13,865 nt of DNA from Bacteroidota bacterium (GTDB lineage Bacteria > Bacteroidota > Bacteroidia > Chitinophagales > Chitinophagaceae). A program made the translations under genes and the position numbers. The stretch lies in the NCBI GenBank assembly GCA_023391895.1, contig JAEWAC010000282.1:1-13865 (forward strand), given 5' to 3'. The notes under the pieces were generated by a model. That model saw only the letters and a list, made by a program, of their open reading frames with translations. It ran no database searches and had not been told where the DNA came from. This document shows positions 1 to 6,314 of this stretch, one piece after another; the stretch's first letter is position 1, and each line of letters opens with the position of its first letter.

Positions 1-335
1 GCCCCTCCAAAGAGCCAGATGTCTTTGCCCGGTGCCCCTTTGATGCGTTTTACTTCAGCTTCTATATCTCCGTTTACCAGGATGGCACCCGGCCTTACTT
101 CCTGCAACGTGGTAGAAAAAACGTACTCGGTTAATGGAGCCGATCCATACATTTCAGCCTCGTCCATCGACAAGACCAGTTCATAGGACTTGCGGCCGTA
201 AAACACACTATCAACGTGGCTGAAAAACTCAGTCATTCCATAGTCCTGGTCCGTAAAACACCAGTCGAACTCACCATTTGGACCTTCGATAAAGCCATCC
301 AAACTAACGGCTAATTGTAATATAACTTTTCGCAT
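1..335 (-). CDS. Dihydrofolate reductase-family (RibD C-terminal-like) protein, 5' part only
   Basis: The reading frame opens with ATG at 335 and runs off the window edge, giving 111 residues. The translation begins MRKVILQLAVSLDGFIEGPN, the classic first strand and substrate loop of the DHFR/RibD-C fold (pattern xLSLDGxIAxxxG). It continues with FDWCF, FYGRKSYE (the 'GRxTYE' helix) and, near the edge, IWLFGG, which matches the NADPH-binding W-x-x-GG segment. In this family such proteins are usually NADPH-dependent reductases of unknown substrate, commonly annotated 'dihydrofolate reductase family protein', and are not the housekeeping FolA. The C-terminal third lies outside the window. It has no operon partner visible here; the next gene upstream is on the same strand but more than 300 bp away. 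The family call is firm; the substrate is unknown. Confidence 0.9.
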   Translation of the reverse strand, partial: MRKVILQLAVSLDGFIEGPNGEFDWCFTDQDYGMTEFFSHVDSVFYGRKSYELVLSMDEAEMYGSAPLTEYVFSTTLQEVRPGAILVNGDIEAEVKRIKGAPGKDIWLFGG

Positions 336-656
336 GGCAGAAGATTTAACGTAACATAGTTTTATGTCAATATAGGCATTTGAAAACCTTTTAACATTTG
401 TTCTGCTGTCAAATAAAGATATTGTGTTCAAAACTTTTTCAAAAGTCCATATTGCACAAAATCGATGTGCTTTTTGAATTGCTCAAAGTAAGGAGTAAAA
501 CGCAATTTGAGAGGGGTAACCATGAGGTATAGGTTCTAAACCAGATTTAAGTTTTAAAAACGCCATTCACATAGCCTTTGTTCAGCAAAAAACGTCTTTA
601 AATAAGTACTTTTTGAGCTGTGTAACAGGTAACAATATTGCCTGCAGCTGTATGCT
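336..656. other. Intergenic stretch, no feature supported
   Basis: About 320 AT-rich bases between two minus-strand genes. I found no coding frame with protein-like composition, no strong hairpin and no clear TAnnTTTG box. The promoter of the reductase gene that starts at 335 must lie at the left end, but I cannot place it. Confidence 0.5.
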
Positions 657-1253
657 TTAGGCTGCCAACTCTTTCAACAATTCCTCTGCCTGTTGCAAGC
701 TTCTCCTGTAATATTTCTCCACGTACCTTGAATAAAACAATAGGAATATATAACCAATAGTAAACGAAAAAAGCCAAAAATACTTATTGGTGGAAAGGTC
801 TTTTTCACCTAAAAGCCTGGACAGCAGAACAATAATGGCTACCATCAACAAATAGCTTAAGCTAACATTGAGCTTTTGCAACTTAATGAACCTGATCTTC
901 TGCAACGCAAACGATTTGAGTGTTTCTGCATATGGCTTATTTACGTTGCCGATCTTGTTCAAATTCCATGTACTTAGGGTGCTGATGATCGGTAGTAATA
1001 ATAAAAGCAGAATTGACAATACACCTGAAGCCTGCAAGATACCTGTTTCCAGTTTGGCAAAGCTAAGACCGATATAAACAGCGGCTGCCAGGCAAACAAC
1101 GCTTCCCGCTATTTCAGGCATTATTATCTTCTTCACCTTTAAACGGTAGTTCTGACCACTCATTTTTTCCAGCGTTTCAGGGTTGAAAGTTGGTTGTTCT
1201 TGTACCGGGCTTTTTGTTTCTTTCCAGGTATGTTTAAGATTGTCGAGTTCCAT
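657..1253 (-). CDS. Four-helix membrane protein, likely partner of the adjacent ECF sigma factor
   Basis: The protein has 198 residues. The N-terminus MELDNLKHTWKE is a short cytosolic helix of a kind often seen on membrane proteins encoded directly after ECF sigma genes in Bacteroidota. Four hydrophobic stretches follow at about residues 43-66, 72-92, 130-150 and 158-178, then a charged amphipathic tail (YVEKYYRRSLQQAEELLKEL). The gene starts inside the 3' end of the sigma gene (20-bp overlap including the stop), so the two are almost certainly translationally coupled. I infer a role in sensing or in holding the sigma factor at the membrane. It lacks a recognisable zinc-binding anti-sigma domain or FecR domain, so it would be an atypical anti-sigma factor. 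Function is not proven by sequence. Confidence 0.75.
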   Translation of the reverse strand: MELDNLKHTWKETKSPVQEQPTFNPETLEKMSGQNYRLKVKKIIMPEIAGSVVCLAAAVYIGLSFAKLETGILQASGVLSILLLLLLPIISTLSTWNLNKIGNVNKPYAETLKSFALQKIRFIKLQKLNVSLSYLLMVAIIVLLSRLLGEKDLSTNKYFWLFSFTIGYIFLLFYSRYVEKYYRRSLQQAEELLKELAA

Positions 1254-1746
1254 ATTTATAATTGTTTGAAATTTGTTGCCTTAGTTTTCCTTTGATCCGC
1301 GACAGCTTTGTTCCAACATTGCTTGCGGAAATGCCAATAATTTCTGCAATCTCTTCATAACTTTTATCTTCCAGGTAGAGGATCACAATACCCTTTTCTA
1401 ATAAATTCAGGCTGTCAACATATTGTTTCAATAACTTCCACCGCTCTTCCTCATCGCTTTTGTCCATGTCTTTGAAGTTCAAAAACTGATCTTCTATTGG
1501 CACTGTCTGCACCCGTTTCTTTGCTGCTTTAAGATGGTGGATAGCTACATTCATTGCAACCCTGTACATCCAGGTACTTAAACCGGACTTTTGGCTGTAT
1601 GTATCGAAGGATTTCCAAAGCTGGTAAATAATTTCCTGCACCAGGTCGTTCCTGTCTTCAACCTCATTCGTGTAAACCGAAGCAATTTTAAAGAGCAATC
1701 CCTCATTTGATTCTATAGCTGCTAAAAACGTTTCTTTTTTGTTCAC
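1234..1746 (-). CDS. RNA polymerase sigma factor, ECF (sigma-70) family
   Basis: The protein has 170 residues, the usual size of an ECF sigma factor. Region 2 spans about residues 12-78, with the core-binding and -10-melting helices (DLVQEIIYQLWKSF, then GLSTWMYRVAMNVAIHHLKA). Region 4 spans about 108-158, with a helix-turn-helix (KSYEEIAEIIGISASNVGTK, then LSRIKGKLRQ). It would direct core polymerase to a small regulon, often one that includes its own gene. The start codon is GTG at 1746; no ATG lies between it and the region 2 core, so this start is preferred although GTG may lower expression. The membrane-protein gene overlaps its 3' end. A near-match to the Bacteroidota -7 box (TATATTTC) lies just upstream but is one base off, so I do not list it as a promoter. 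Confidence 0.95.
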   Translation of the reverse strand: MNKKETFLAAIESNEGLLFKIASVYTNEVEDRNDLVQEIIYQLWKSFDTYSQKSGLSTWMYRVAMNVAIHHLKAAKKRVQTVPIEDQFLNFKDMDKSDEEERWKLLKQYVDSLNLLEKGIVILYLEDKSYEEIAEIIGISASNVGTKLSRIKGKLRQQISNNYKYGTRQS

Positions 1747-1856
1747 AGAGAAATATAAACATTTGTTCTACACATATTAGTGTGCGACAATTGTAAAAAA
1801 TCACAGCTTCGGAAAAATATTTCAGGAATTTGAAAAAAGCGAATTGCAGGCAACGG

Positions 1857-1967
1857 CAGACTGTGCAAAAAGGTATGTTATTAATAGTTGCAAAATGCAT
1901 AATTAACTATGCAATAGTGTTTTAAAGAATTGATTTCCTTGAAAAAATACCCTTTTTACACAGCCTG
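1857..1967. mobile_element. 111-bp MITE-like element related to the IS1182-type element in this window
   Basis: The left end (1857-1876, starting cagactgtgcaaaaagg) and right end (1947-1967, finishing ttttacacagcctg) are imperfect inverted repeats. Both resemble the ends of the insertion sequence at 3762-5490: cag-ctgtg--aa at the left, tttt-cacagcctg at the right. The element is flanked by the direct repeat acgg (1853-1856 and 1968-1971), the same four bases that flank the full IS. The interior is AT-rich with no coding capacity. The likely reading is a non-autonomous derivative once moved by an IS1182-family transposase. The terminal match is short, so chance similarity is not fully excluded. 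Confidence 0.6.
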
Positions 1968-2028
1968 ACGGATTAGTGCTTGCCGATGTGCCGGCATTCG
2001 TGGACCGTCAGCTTAAATTTAGCACTAA
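1965..2028. repeat. Interleaved inverted repeats (possible pseudoknot-forming sequence)
   Basis: Two perfect inverted repeats interleave. CTGACGG (1965-1971) pairs with CCGTCAG (2005-2011), and TTAGTGCT (1973-1980) pairs with AGCACTAA (2021-2028). A small hairpin TGCCG/CGGCA (1981-1985 and 1992-1996) lies inside. The order A-B-A'-B' is that of a pseudoknot if transcribed. The first arm overlaps the right end and duplication of the MITE-like element, so that pairing may be fortuitous. Confidence 0.35.
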
Positions 2029-2294
2029 AGTGTAAGAGAGAAATGGTGTTGAAGACTTGTCCGTCGGCCGGTATAGGGGCAAAGCCGTTGTTGGCAGCAC
2101 GGCATACGTTTCAAGGAGGGGTTTGCAAGTTGTGCAACAAAATTCCTTTAAAGATTTTGCCTCCCGGCCTTTTCAGAAAGTGTTTCCGGTCAAAGCGGTT
2201 TTCAAAGCATTTTTCCGGATTTTGTGGTAAGGCGGGAACGGACAAAAAAATTAAACCTTTATCAAATCATCACCCTTAACCTTTGCTGCAACCG
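2029..2294. other. Intergenic stretch, no gene supported
   Basis: Several frames are open through this segment on both strands, including a frame of about 99 codons on the plus strand from 1980. None has recognisable protein character, and three frames are open at once, which points to base composition rather than coding. A minus-strand frame ending at 1973 (containing ANNGFAPIPADGQ) looks faintly protein-like, but it is only about 46 codons and has no start. I treat the segment as non-coding or decayed. Confidence 0.4.
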
Positions 2295-3365
2295 CTACAG
2301 GGTTGTTTTCCGTTTTCCCCTGGTGCCGCCCACCGTGGCCGATGGCTGCAAGTCAAGGATGTCGAGTTTGCGGATACGCCAATCATTGATGCTGGACGCG
2401 TTGCGCAACGTCCAGTCAAAATCGCGGTAGGCTTGCTTTAACACAATGCCTGGCTGACCCTCTATGGGTATCCAACGACCGCTCTTGGTCTTGCCGTTCA
2501 TCAACTTCCAGGCGTAGGTGCCGTTTTTGTTGACCGTGAGGGTTTCTGTGGCATCCATGTAGTAGTAGGTATCGATTTCGCTGCCGTTTTTCACTTCGTT
2601 GTGGTGTGCCTGTACTTCGCCAATTTGCCACTGGCCTACAAACCAGTTTGTCCAAAAGGGTTGCCGGGTTGGTTTAACCACGCCTGTCCACTCGTACCAG
2701 TCATTGCTAAGCGCATAAGCATCCGGGTCGATGAAGTATTTTCTTTCTGTATAGTCTACAGAGAGTTTACCGACAGGCTTTGTAACACCCACCTCCTTTA
2801 CTACGCCCGTGCGCCAGCCGGTGGGCACCCAGTAGATGATGGAGTCACCCACCTTATAAGTGCCAAATGCCGGCCAGGTGGAGGGTCCATCCTTAACAGC
2901 CGTCTGTGGTTCTTTCTTTACCGGCTTTTTGTCTTCGGCCGGCCTGTTTTCTTCTTTTACAGTTATTTCTTTTCCCGGGGTTTTGCCTTGCATCGCCTGC
3001 TGTAGCAGTTGCACGATGTCGTTGGCACCTACCGAACGGGCTTTATCGGCTGCCGTTTGGTCCCACCAATCTTTGGCAGCGGGATCGGCACCCAGCGACA
3101 GGATGTAGCGAACCACTTCAATTTTGCCACTGCCGGCCGCCGCCATCAGGATGGTAAATTTTTGCTGGCGTGATGCCCAGTGCACATTTCCGCCCCCCTG
3201 AATAATGCTTTTGACTTCTTCCAGATTGCCGGCGCTGGCCTCGCGGTACAGGGCACCGTCTTTCAGCTCTTGGTCGTATTTGGCCCAGGGCCCGGACTGG
3301 GCAATGCCAATTTGGTGGAGAAGGAGCATGAGGAGTGTACAGATCAACGATTTAGTAGTTCTCAT
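2295..3365 (-). CDS. Secreted ankyrin-repeat protein with C-terminal beta-rich domains
   Basis: The protein has 356 residues. Residues 1-22 are a Sec signal peptide (charged MRTTK, hydrophobic LICTLLMLLL core, cleavage near IAQ). Ankyrin repeats span about 37-125 (LYREASAGNLEEVKSIIQGG, then TILMAAAGSGKIEVVRYILS followed by LGADP, then a degenerate third repeat). A lysine/glutamate-rich linker covers about 128-162. A domain with short beta segments follows (VGDSIIYWVPTGWRTGVVKE). The C-terminal part (about 235-345) contains FVGQWQIGE and LTVNKNGTYAWKLMNGKTKS, like the extracellular 'G-x-W ... NGTYxW' lipocalin-type sheets common in Bacteroidota. Ankyrin repeats bind protein partners; I infer a periplasmic or surface binding role. 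It stands alone with no operon partner. The start ATG at 3365 gives a complete signal peptide, which supports it. Confidence 0.85.
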   Translation of the reverse strand: MRTTKSLICTLLMLLLHQIGIAQSGPWAKYDQELKDGALYREASAGNLEEVKSIIQGGGNVHWASRQQKFTILMAAAGSGKIEVVRYILSLGADPAAKDWWDQTAADKARSVGANDIVQLLQQAMQGKTPGKEITVKEENRPAEDKKPVKKEPQTAVKDGPSTWPAFGTYKVGDSIIYWVPTGWRTGVVKEVGVTKPVGKLSVDYTERKYFIDPDAYALSNDWYEWTGVVKPTRQPFWTNWFVGQWQIGEVQAHHNEVKNGSEIDTYYYMDATETLTVNKNGTYAWKLMNGKTKSGRWIPIEGQPGIVLKQAYRDFDWTLRNASSINDWRIRKLDILDLQPSATVGGTRGKRKTTL

Positions 3366-3531
3366 GAAGTAAATATAATCCCAAAAGCGACAACCTGTTA
3401 AGACCAGTTTTGAGAATAGTTGCTTTTTGTTGGCAGGTGACTAAGGTTGGCTGCGGAGAACCCGGGTGGGCTGAAGTTGCTTGCTGGTTTCTGTAGTAGC
3501 GGGTGGATGTATTCACGTGCGGTGCTTGATG

Positions 3532-3581
3532 CCGATGCGTCCCTTGGCAATCGCACAAGGCTAAGGGAGGAGACGCATCGG
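3532..3581. repeat. Solitary 50-nt hairpin repeat (copy H1 of a shared-loop family)
   Basis: The arms ccgatgcgtc (3532-3541) and gacgcatcgg (3572-3581) are perfectly complementary over 10 bp. The loop carries cctt/aagg and the core atcgcacaag followed by ctaaggga. The same loop core occurs at 12151-12160 inside a hairpin with entirely different arms. A conserved loop with a changed but still paired stem points to a structured repeat such as a REP element. It sits at the end of a minus-strand gene remnant and could also act as a terminator there. Confidence 0.6.
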
Positions 3582-3743
3582 GTAAGAAGGTCCAATCTCA
3601 CGCAAATCTTTGTCTTTGTTCTCGTAAACTGTGACTGTGTCGCCTGGTTTAAAGTTTTGACAGTCCTGATAGTGTACGTTTACGTGCTTTACAGCACCTT
3701 TTTCATTCCTGAAGTAAAGCCTGCTTTTCGATGAAAATGTACT
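3561..3743 (-). pseudogene. C-terminal remnant of an unidentified gene
   Basis: A minus-strand frame of 60 codons ends at TAG 3561-3563 and has convincing protein character (LYFRNEKGAVKHVNVHYQDC, then FKPGDTVTVYENKD). It has no ATG, GTG or TTG start upstream of this core and is closed by a TAA at 3744-3746. Its last residues run into the hairpin repeat at 3532-3581. I read it as the 3' part of a small beta-rich protein gene that lost its beginning, perhaps in rearrangements linked to the nearby IS, whose left end is about 20 bp away. Family not recognised. The alternative is a chance open frame, which the composition makes less likely. Confidence 0.4.
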
Positions 3744-3757
3744 TTAGCTTGCTGCCA

Positions 3758-3761
3758 ACGG
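3758..3761. repeat. Target-site duplication of the IS, left copy (acgg)
   Basis: The four bases acgg immediately precede the left inverted repeat and recur immediately after the right one (5491-5494). Four-base duplications are compatible with IS1182-family elements. Confidence 0.6.
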
Positions 3762-3782
3762 CAGTCTGTGAAAGAACTGCTT
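3762..3782 (+). repeat. Left terminal inverted repeat of the IS1182-type element
   Basis: This pairs with 5470-5490 at 18 of 21 positions. The outer nine bases cagtctgtg are nearly shared with the left end of the 111-bp element at 1857. Confidence 0.8.
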
Positions 3783-3849
3783 TGGGCTAAAGATATTTCC
3801 TGGAGGTGGAACGTCAAAGTATGAGCACGCAATTTGTGGCCAAAAGGGT

Positions 3850-5354
3850 ATGCAACATGTACAAGGCACCCCGAGAAACCAGCCGCAATCCTTCCATTTA
3901 GAGCAACTGATTACGCCCAACCATCCCGCCCGCCTCCTGGACCAGTTTGTCGATCAACTCGATTGGAAGTAACTGCGGTTTCACCATACCGTGCACCACC
4001 CGGAAGGCCGTCCCCCCTTTCATCCTGCGGTGCTGTTGAAACTCTACCTGTATGGCTATTTGAATGGCATCAGAAGCAGCCGCCGACTGCAAAGGGAATG
4101 CGAGCGCAATGTAGAACTGGGGTGGCTGTTGGAACAACTAACCCCTAACTACCATACGATAGCCAACTTCCGCAAACAGCACCCCGAGCAACTGAAAACC
4201 CTGTTCAAACTCTATGTACAGTTTTTAGCCACTAAAGGACTGCTGGGCAAAAGAACCGTTGCGGTGGACGGCAGTAAACTACGGGCCCAGAACAGCAAAA
4301 AAAACAACTATAACCAGGACAAGATCAATCGCCAGATCGCCTACATCGTCGCCAAAGCTGCCGAATACTTGCAGCTGTTGGATGAAAAAGACCAGGAAGA
4401 ACAACAAGAGGAAAACCTGCTTAAACAACAAGTAAAGCAACTCAAAGCCCGTAAAAAGCGCTACCGCCGCCTGGAACAACAGCTCCTGCAGAGTGGTGAG
4501 GACCAACTCAGCACCACCGATCCCGAGAGCCGGGCCCTGCTCCTGCACCGCAACATAGTGGAAGTCTGCTACAATAGGCAGGTAGCTGTAGAGGACAAAC
4601 GCCACCTGCTGGTACACACCGAGGCTACCAATGAAATGGACCGCAATGCCCTGCACCACTTGTGTGTGCAAGCTAAAAGCAACATGGGGCTCAGCAAGGG
4701 CAAAAATCTACTGGTCCTGGCGGATAAAGGCTTCCACAACGGCCGGCAGCTGCAACGGTGTGCCGATGAGCATATCACCACCTACGTGGGCCTTCAGGCA
4801 CAGGGCCAGAGCCGGGAAAAGGAAAACGTGACCCAACCTGCCTATTATGTAGAAAACTTTCACTACAACAAAAGGGGCGACTACTACACCTGCCCGGAAG
4901 GCCACCAGTTGCACACCAGTGGTTCTTGGCATCATAAGAAAAGAGGAGAACATTCCTCTTACCAGTTTAAAAAGTACCGCACCCCGGCCTGCAGGAATTG
5001 TCCGGTCCGACACCTATGTACCGGAAGACAAAGCGGCGGCCGGGAAATCGAGCGCAGTGAGTTCCAACAGGCCGTGGATCAGAACGCTCACAGGGTCAGA
5101 CAGAGACCAGATATATACAAACGAAGACAAGCCATCTGTGAGCATCCCTTCGGCACCCTCAAACGACAGTGGGGTACGCTTATGTGTTATTGAAAGGGCA
5201 GAAAAAAGTGGAGGGTGAAGTGAACTTAATGGCCCTGGTGTACGACCTGAAACGCACTTTCAATATCCTGGGCTTTTCCAAAATGCAAAAAGCCCTTGCA
5301 CACTGGACACCAGATTATAAAGGGGTGTTGCATATTGCAAAAAAATGCGTTTAG
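3850..5354 (+). pseudogene. IS1182-family transposase with a premature stop and a -1 frameshift
   Basis: The frame from ATG 3850 begins MQHVQGTPRNQ and has LEQLITPNHPARLLDQFVDQ, the family's typical N-terminus. Codon 41 is TAA (3970-3972, DWK-stop-LRF), where relatives usually read through with a residue such as Gln. The same frame continues from 3973 through the DUF772-type region (PPFHPAVLLKLYLYGYLNGI), then the DDE nuclease: D about 140 (AVDGSK), D about 292 (LADKGFHNG) and E about 431 (CEHPFGTLKRQWG). A cysteine cluster (CPEGH, CRNCPVRHLC) lies between the last two. At about 5173-5176 one base is missing: the frame ends in TGA at 5191-5193, while the next frame supplies the expected C-terminus YAYVLLKGQKKVEGEVNLMA to TAA at 5354. 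All three catalytic residues remain, but two lesions make it almost certainly dead. Confidence 0.9.
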
Positions 5355-5469
5355 AGAAGCATGGTAAGGGCATAAATCAACAGCCACTTTTACGTTCCGA
5401 AAACTGCAAGTCCAAACAGGCGGCCTAAAACACGCGGCCATCCCTTTACCACTGATCTTGCAACAGAAG

Positions 5470-5490
5470 AAGAAGTTTTTTCACAGCCTG
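5470..5490 (-). repeat. Right terminal inverted repeat of the IS1182-type element
   Basis: This is the reverse complement of 3762-3782 with three mismatches. The string ttttt, one variable base, then cacagcctgacgga (including the flanking duplication) recurs at 1953-1972. Confidence 0.8.
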
Positions 5491-5494
5491 ACGG
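5491..5494. repeat. Target-site duplication of the IS, right copy (acgg)
   Basis: This matches 3758-3761 on the other side of the element. Confidence 0.6.
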
Positions 5495-5498
5495 AGCG

Positions 5499-5609
5499 GG
5501 TATTTATGCAGTAAGGGTATTTGTTGTTCTACTGCCTCGTTGCCGTTTCAAAAGCAAAATAGAGATAATTGGCTGAATATTCTACTGCTACCCTTATTGC
5601 ATGAATACC
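5499..5609. repeat. 111-bp element bounded by 21-bp inverted repeats
   Basis: The left arm 5499-5519 (ggtatttatgcagtaaggg...) and right arm 5589-5609 are complementary at 19 of 21 positions. The two exceptions are both G-T pairs, so as RNA all 21 positions could pair. The loop is about 69 nt, and the motif ttctactgc occurs at both of its ends. The arms are unlike the IS ends. It could be a second small transposable element or a structured transcript. No clear target duplication is visible. Confidence 0.6.
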
Positions 5610-5639
5610 ATGTTAGGCGATGTTTAAGGGAAGGTTGTA

Positions 5640-5831
5640 CTATTCTTCGAAGTTGAGTACTTTCCATTGAAAGCTAAATCCTGCACTTTCAATTATCTCT
5701 TTCGCTTTTTCCAGAAATGATGTTGCTTCTGAAGTTGGCTGATATTTCATAGCTGTCTCGATGACTAACTCCCGTCCGATGGCACTTGGATAATGAGATT
5801 GAAAAGATAGGATTTGCGTTTTGTATTTATT
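5640..5831 (-). pseudogene. 3' remnant of an unidentified small gene
   Basis: A minus-strand frame with 63 sense codons ends at TAG 5640-5642. The translation is strongly protein-like (ILSFQSHYPSAIGRELVIET, then an amphipathic helix TSFLEKAKEIIESAGF, then FQWKVLNFEE). It is bounded upstream by TAA at 5832-5834 and has no start codon before an internal ATG at 5750, which would leave only 36 residues. I read it as the C-terminal half of a small alpha/beta protein whose beginning was lost. Family not recognised. An intact small protein from ATG 5750 is possible but less likely. Confidence 0.45.
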
Positions 5832-5834
5832 TTA

Positions 5835-6087
5835 TAATACAAGCTTCAGTTTCTTATAGCGGCATCGTTGCGTCGCAAGCACTTCATCGGAATCACATCG
5901 GGCACCTATGGTCTCTGGCGATATGTCGCGACAGCATTCGAAGCTATTAGAGGCTGTCCAATATTAGTGGTAGGCTTCTATATCAAAACTTCCTGTCGCA
6001 ATGAAAAATTACAGTTGAACGGAGCGTCGCCTTTAGATTTGCTCTATAGTTCTTTGACAATATTATTACTATTATTACCAGGGAGGT
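5835..6087. other. Intergenic stretch, no gene supported
   Basis: A plus-strand frame from 5868 covers this stretch but has no recognisable protein character and runs into the structured repeat at 6088. The palindrome tgtcgcgaca at 5924-5933 is of a length expected by chance. Nothing else is supported. Confidence 0.4.
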
Positions 6088-6204
6088 TGTCCTACCAGGG
6101 TCTCCTTCAAAGGTTTGTAGGTTGGCCCAGGGACCCTGGTATGCAACGCAGGGGACTCATGTCAATGCACATGGCTTAGCAATGAAGACCCCGCGTGGAT
6201 TAAA
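6088..6204 (+). repeat. Two-hairpin repeat, copy R1
   Basis: About 117 bp, repeated in direct orientation at 7314-7430. The first hairpin has arms taccagggtc (6093-6102) and gaccctggta (6132-6141), a perfect 10 bp. The second is weaker and includes gcagggg (6148-6154) with accccgc (6188-6194). A 27-bp block (6173-6199) is identical in both copies. Between copies the first stem changes on both sides so that pairing is kept, as expected of a sequence selected for structure. An insertion relative to R2 breaks any shared reading frame, so it is not coding. Confidence 0.7.
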
Positions 6205-6314
6205 ATATTACTTCGCCGAAATACCTTGCATCTATGCCTCCCTATTATGCCGGGACCATAACGATTTTATAACACATGCTTTCTTATATCCGTGTACTGT
6301 ACATTGAAAGCTGC

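Larger units (their letters stand above)
3762..5490 (+). mobile_element. IS1182-family insertion sequence, complete ends, inactive transposase
   Basis: The element is 1729 bp, within the normal size range of the family. The ends are 21-bp imperfect inverted repeats with 18 matches: 3762-3782 (cagtctgtgaaagaactgctt) and 5470-5490, whose complement starts caggctgtgaaaaaactt. Both sides are bordered by acgg. It holds one transposase gene reading rightward that is broken by a stop codon and a frameshift. It is inserted among other decayed sequence, about 20 bp from a gene remnant on its left and 8 bp from a 21-bp-arm inverted repeat on its right. The intact ends mean it could still be moved by a transposase supplied from another copy. 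Confidence 0.85.

Noticed and set aside
1980..2279. Plus-strand open frame of 99 codons
   Set aside because: Overlapping frames are open on both strands, the translation has no family character, and the frame starts inside the interleaved inverted repeats.
3447..3734. Plus-strand open frame of 95 codons upstream of the IS
   Set aside because: It lies antisense to a more protein-like minus-strand remnant and crosses the hairpin repeat at 3532-3581.
3821..3897. ATG at 3821 with a GGAGGT-like sequence upstream as the transposase start
   Set aside because: That frame closes at TAG within 26 codons and is not in the transposase frame; ATG 3850 yields the typical family N-terminus.
5165..5195. 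Programmed frameshifting as the explanation for the split transposase
   Set aside because: No slippery heptamer is visible at the switch point, and a separate nonsense codon at 3970 already disables the gene, so decay is simpler.
5604..5625. Integron-like core site (gttaggc)
   Set aside because: The seven bases fit GTTRRRY, but I found no partner RYYYAAC site or attC-type palindrome at a suitable distance and no integrase.
5924..5933. Ten-base palindrome tgtcgcgaca as an operator
   Set aside because: Palindromes of this length are expected several times by chance in a window of this size, and no gene starts nearby.
5868..6179. Plus-strand open frame of 103 codons
   Set aside because: It runs through the structured repeat R1, whose sister copy differs by an insertion that breaks the frame; no family character.
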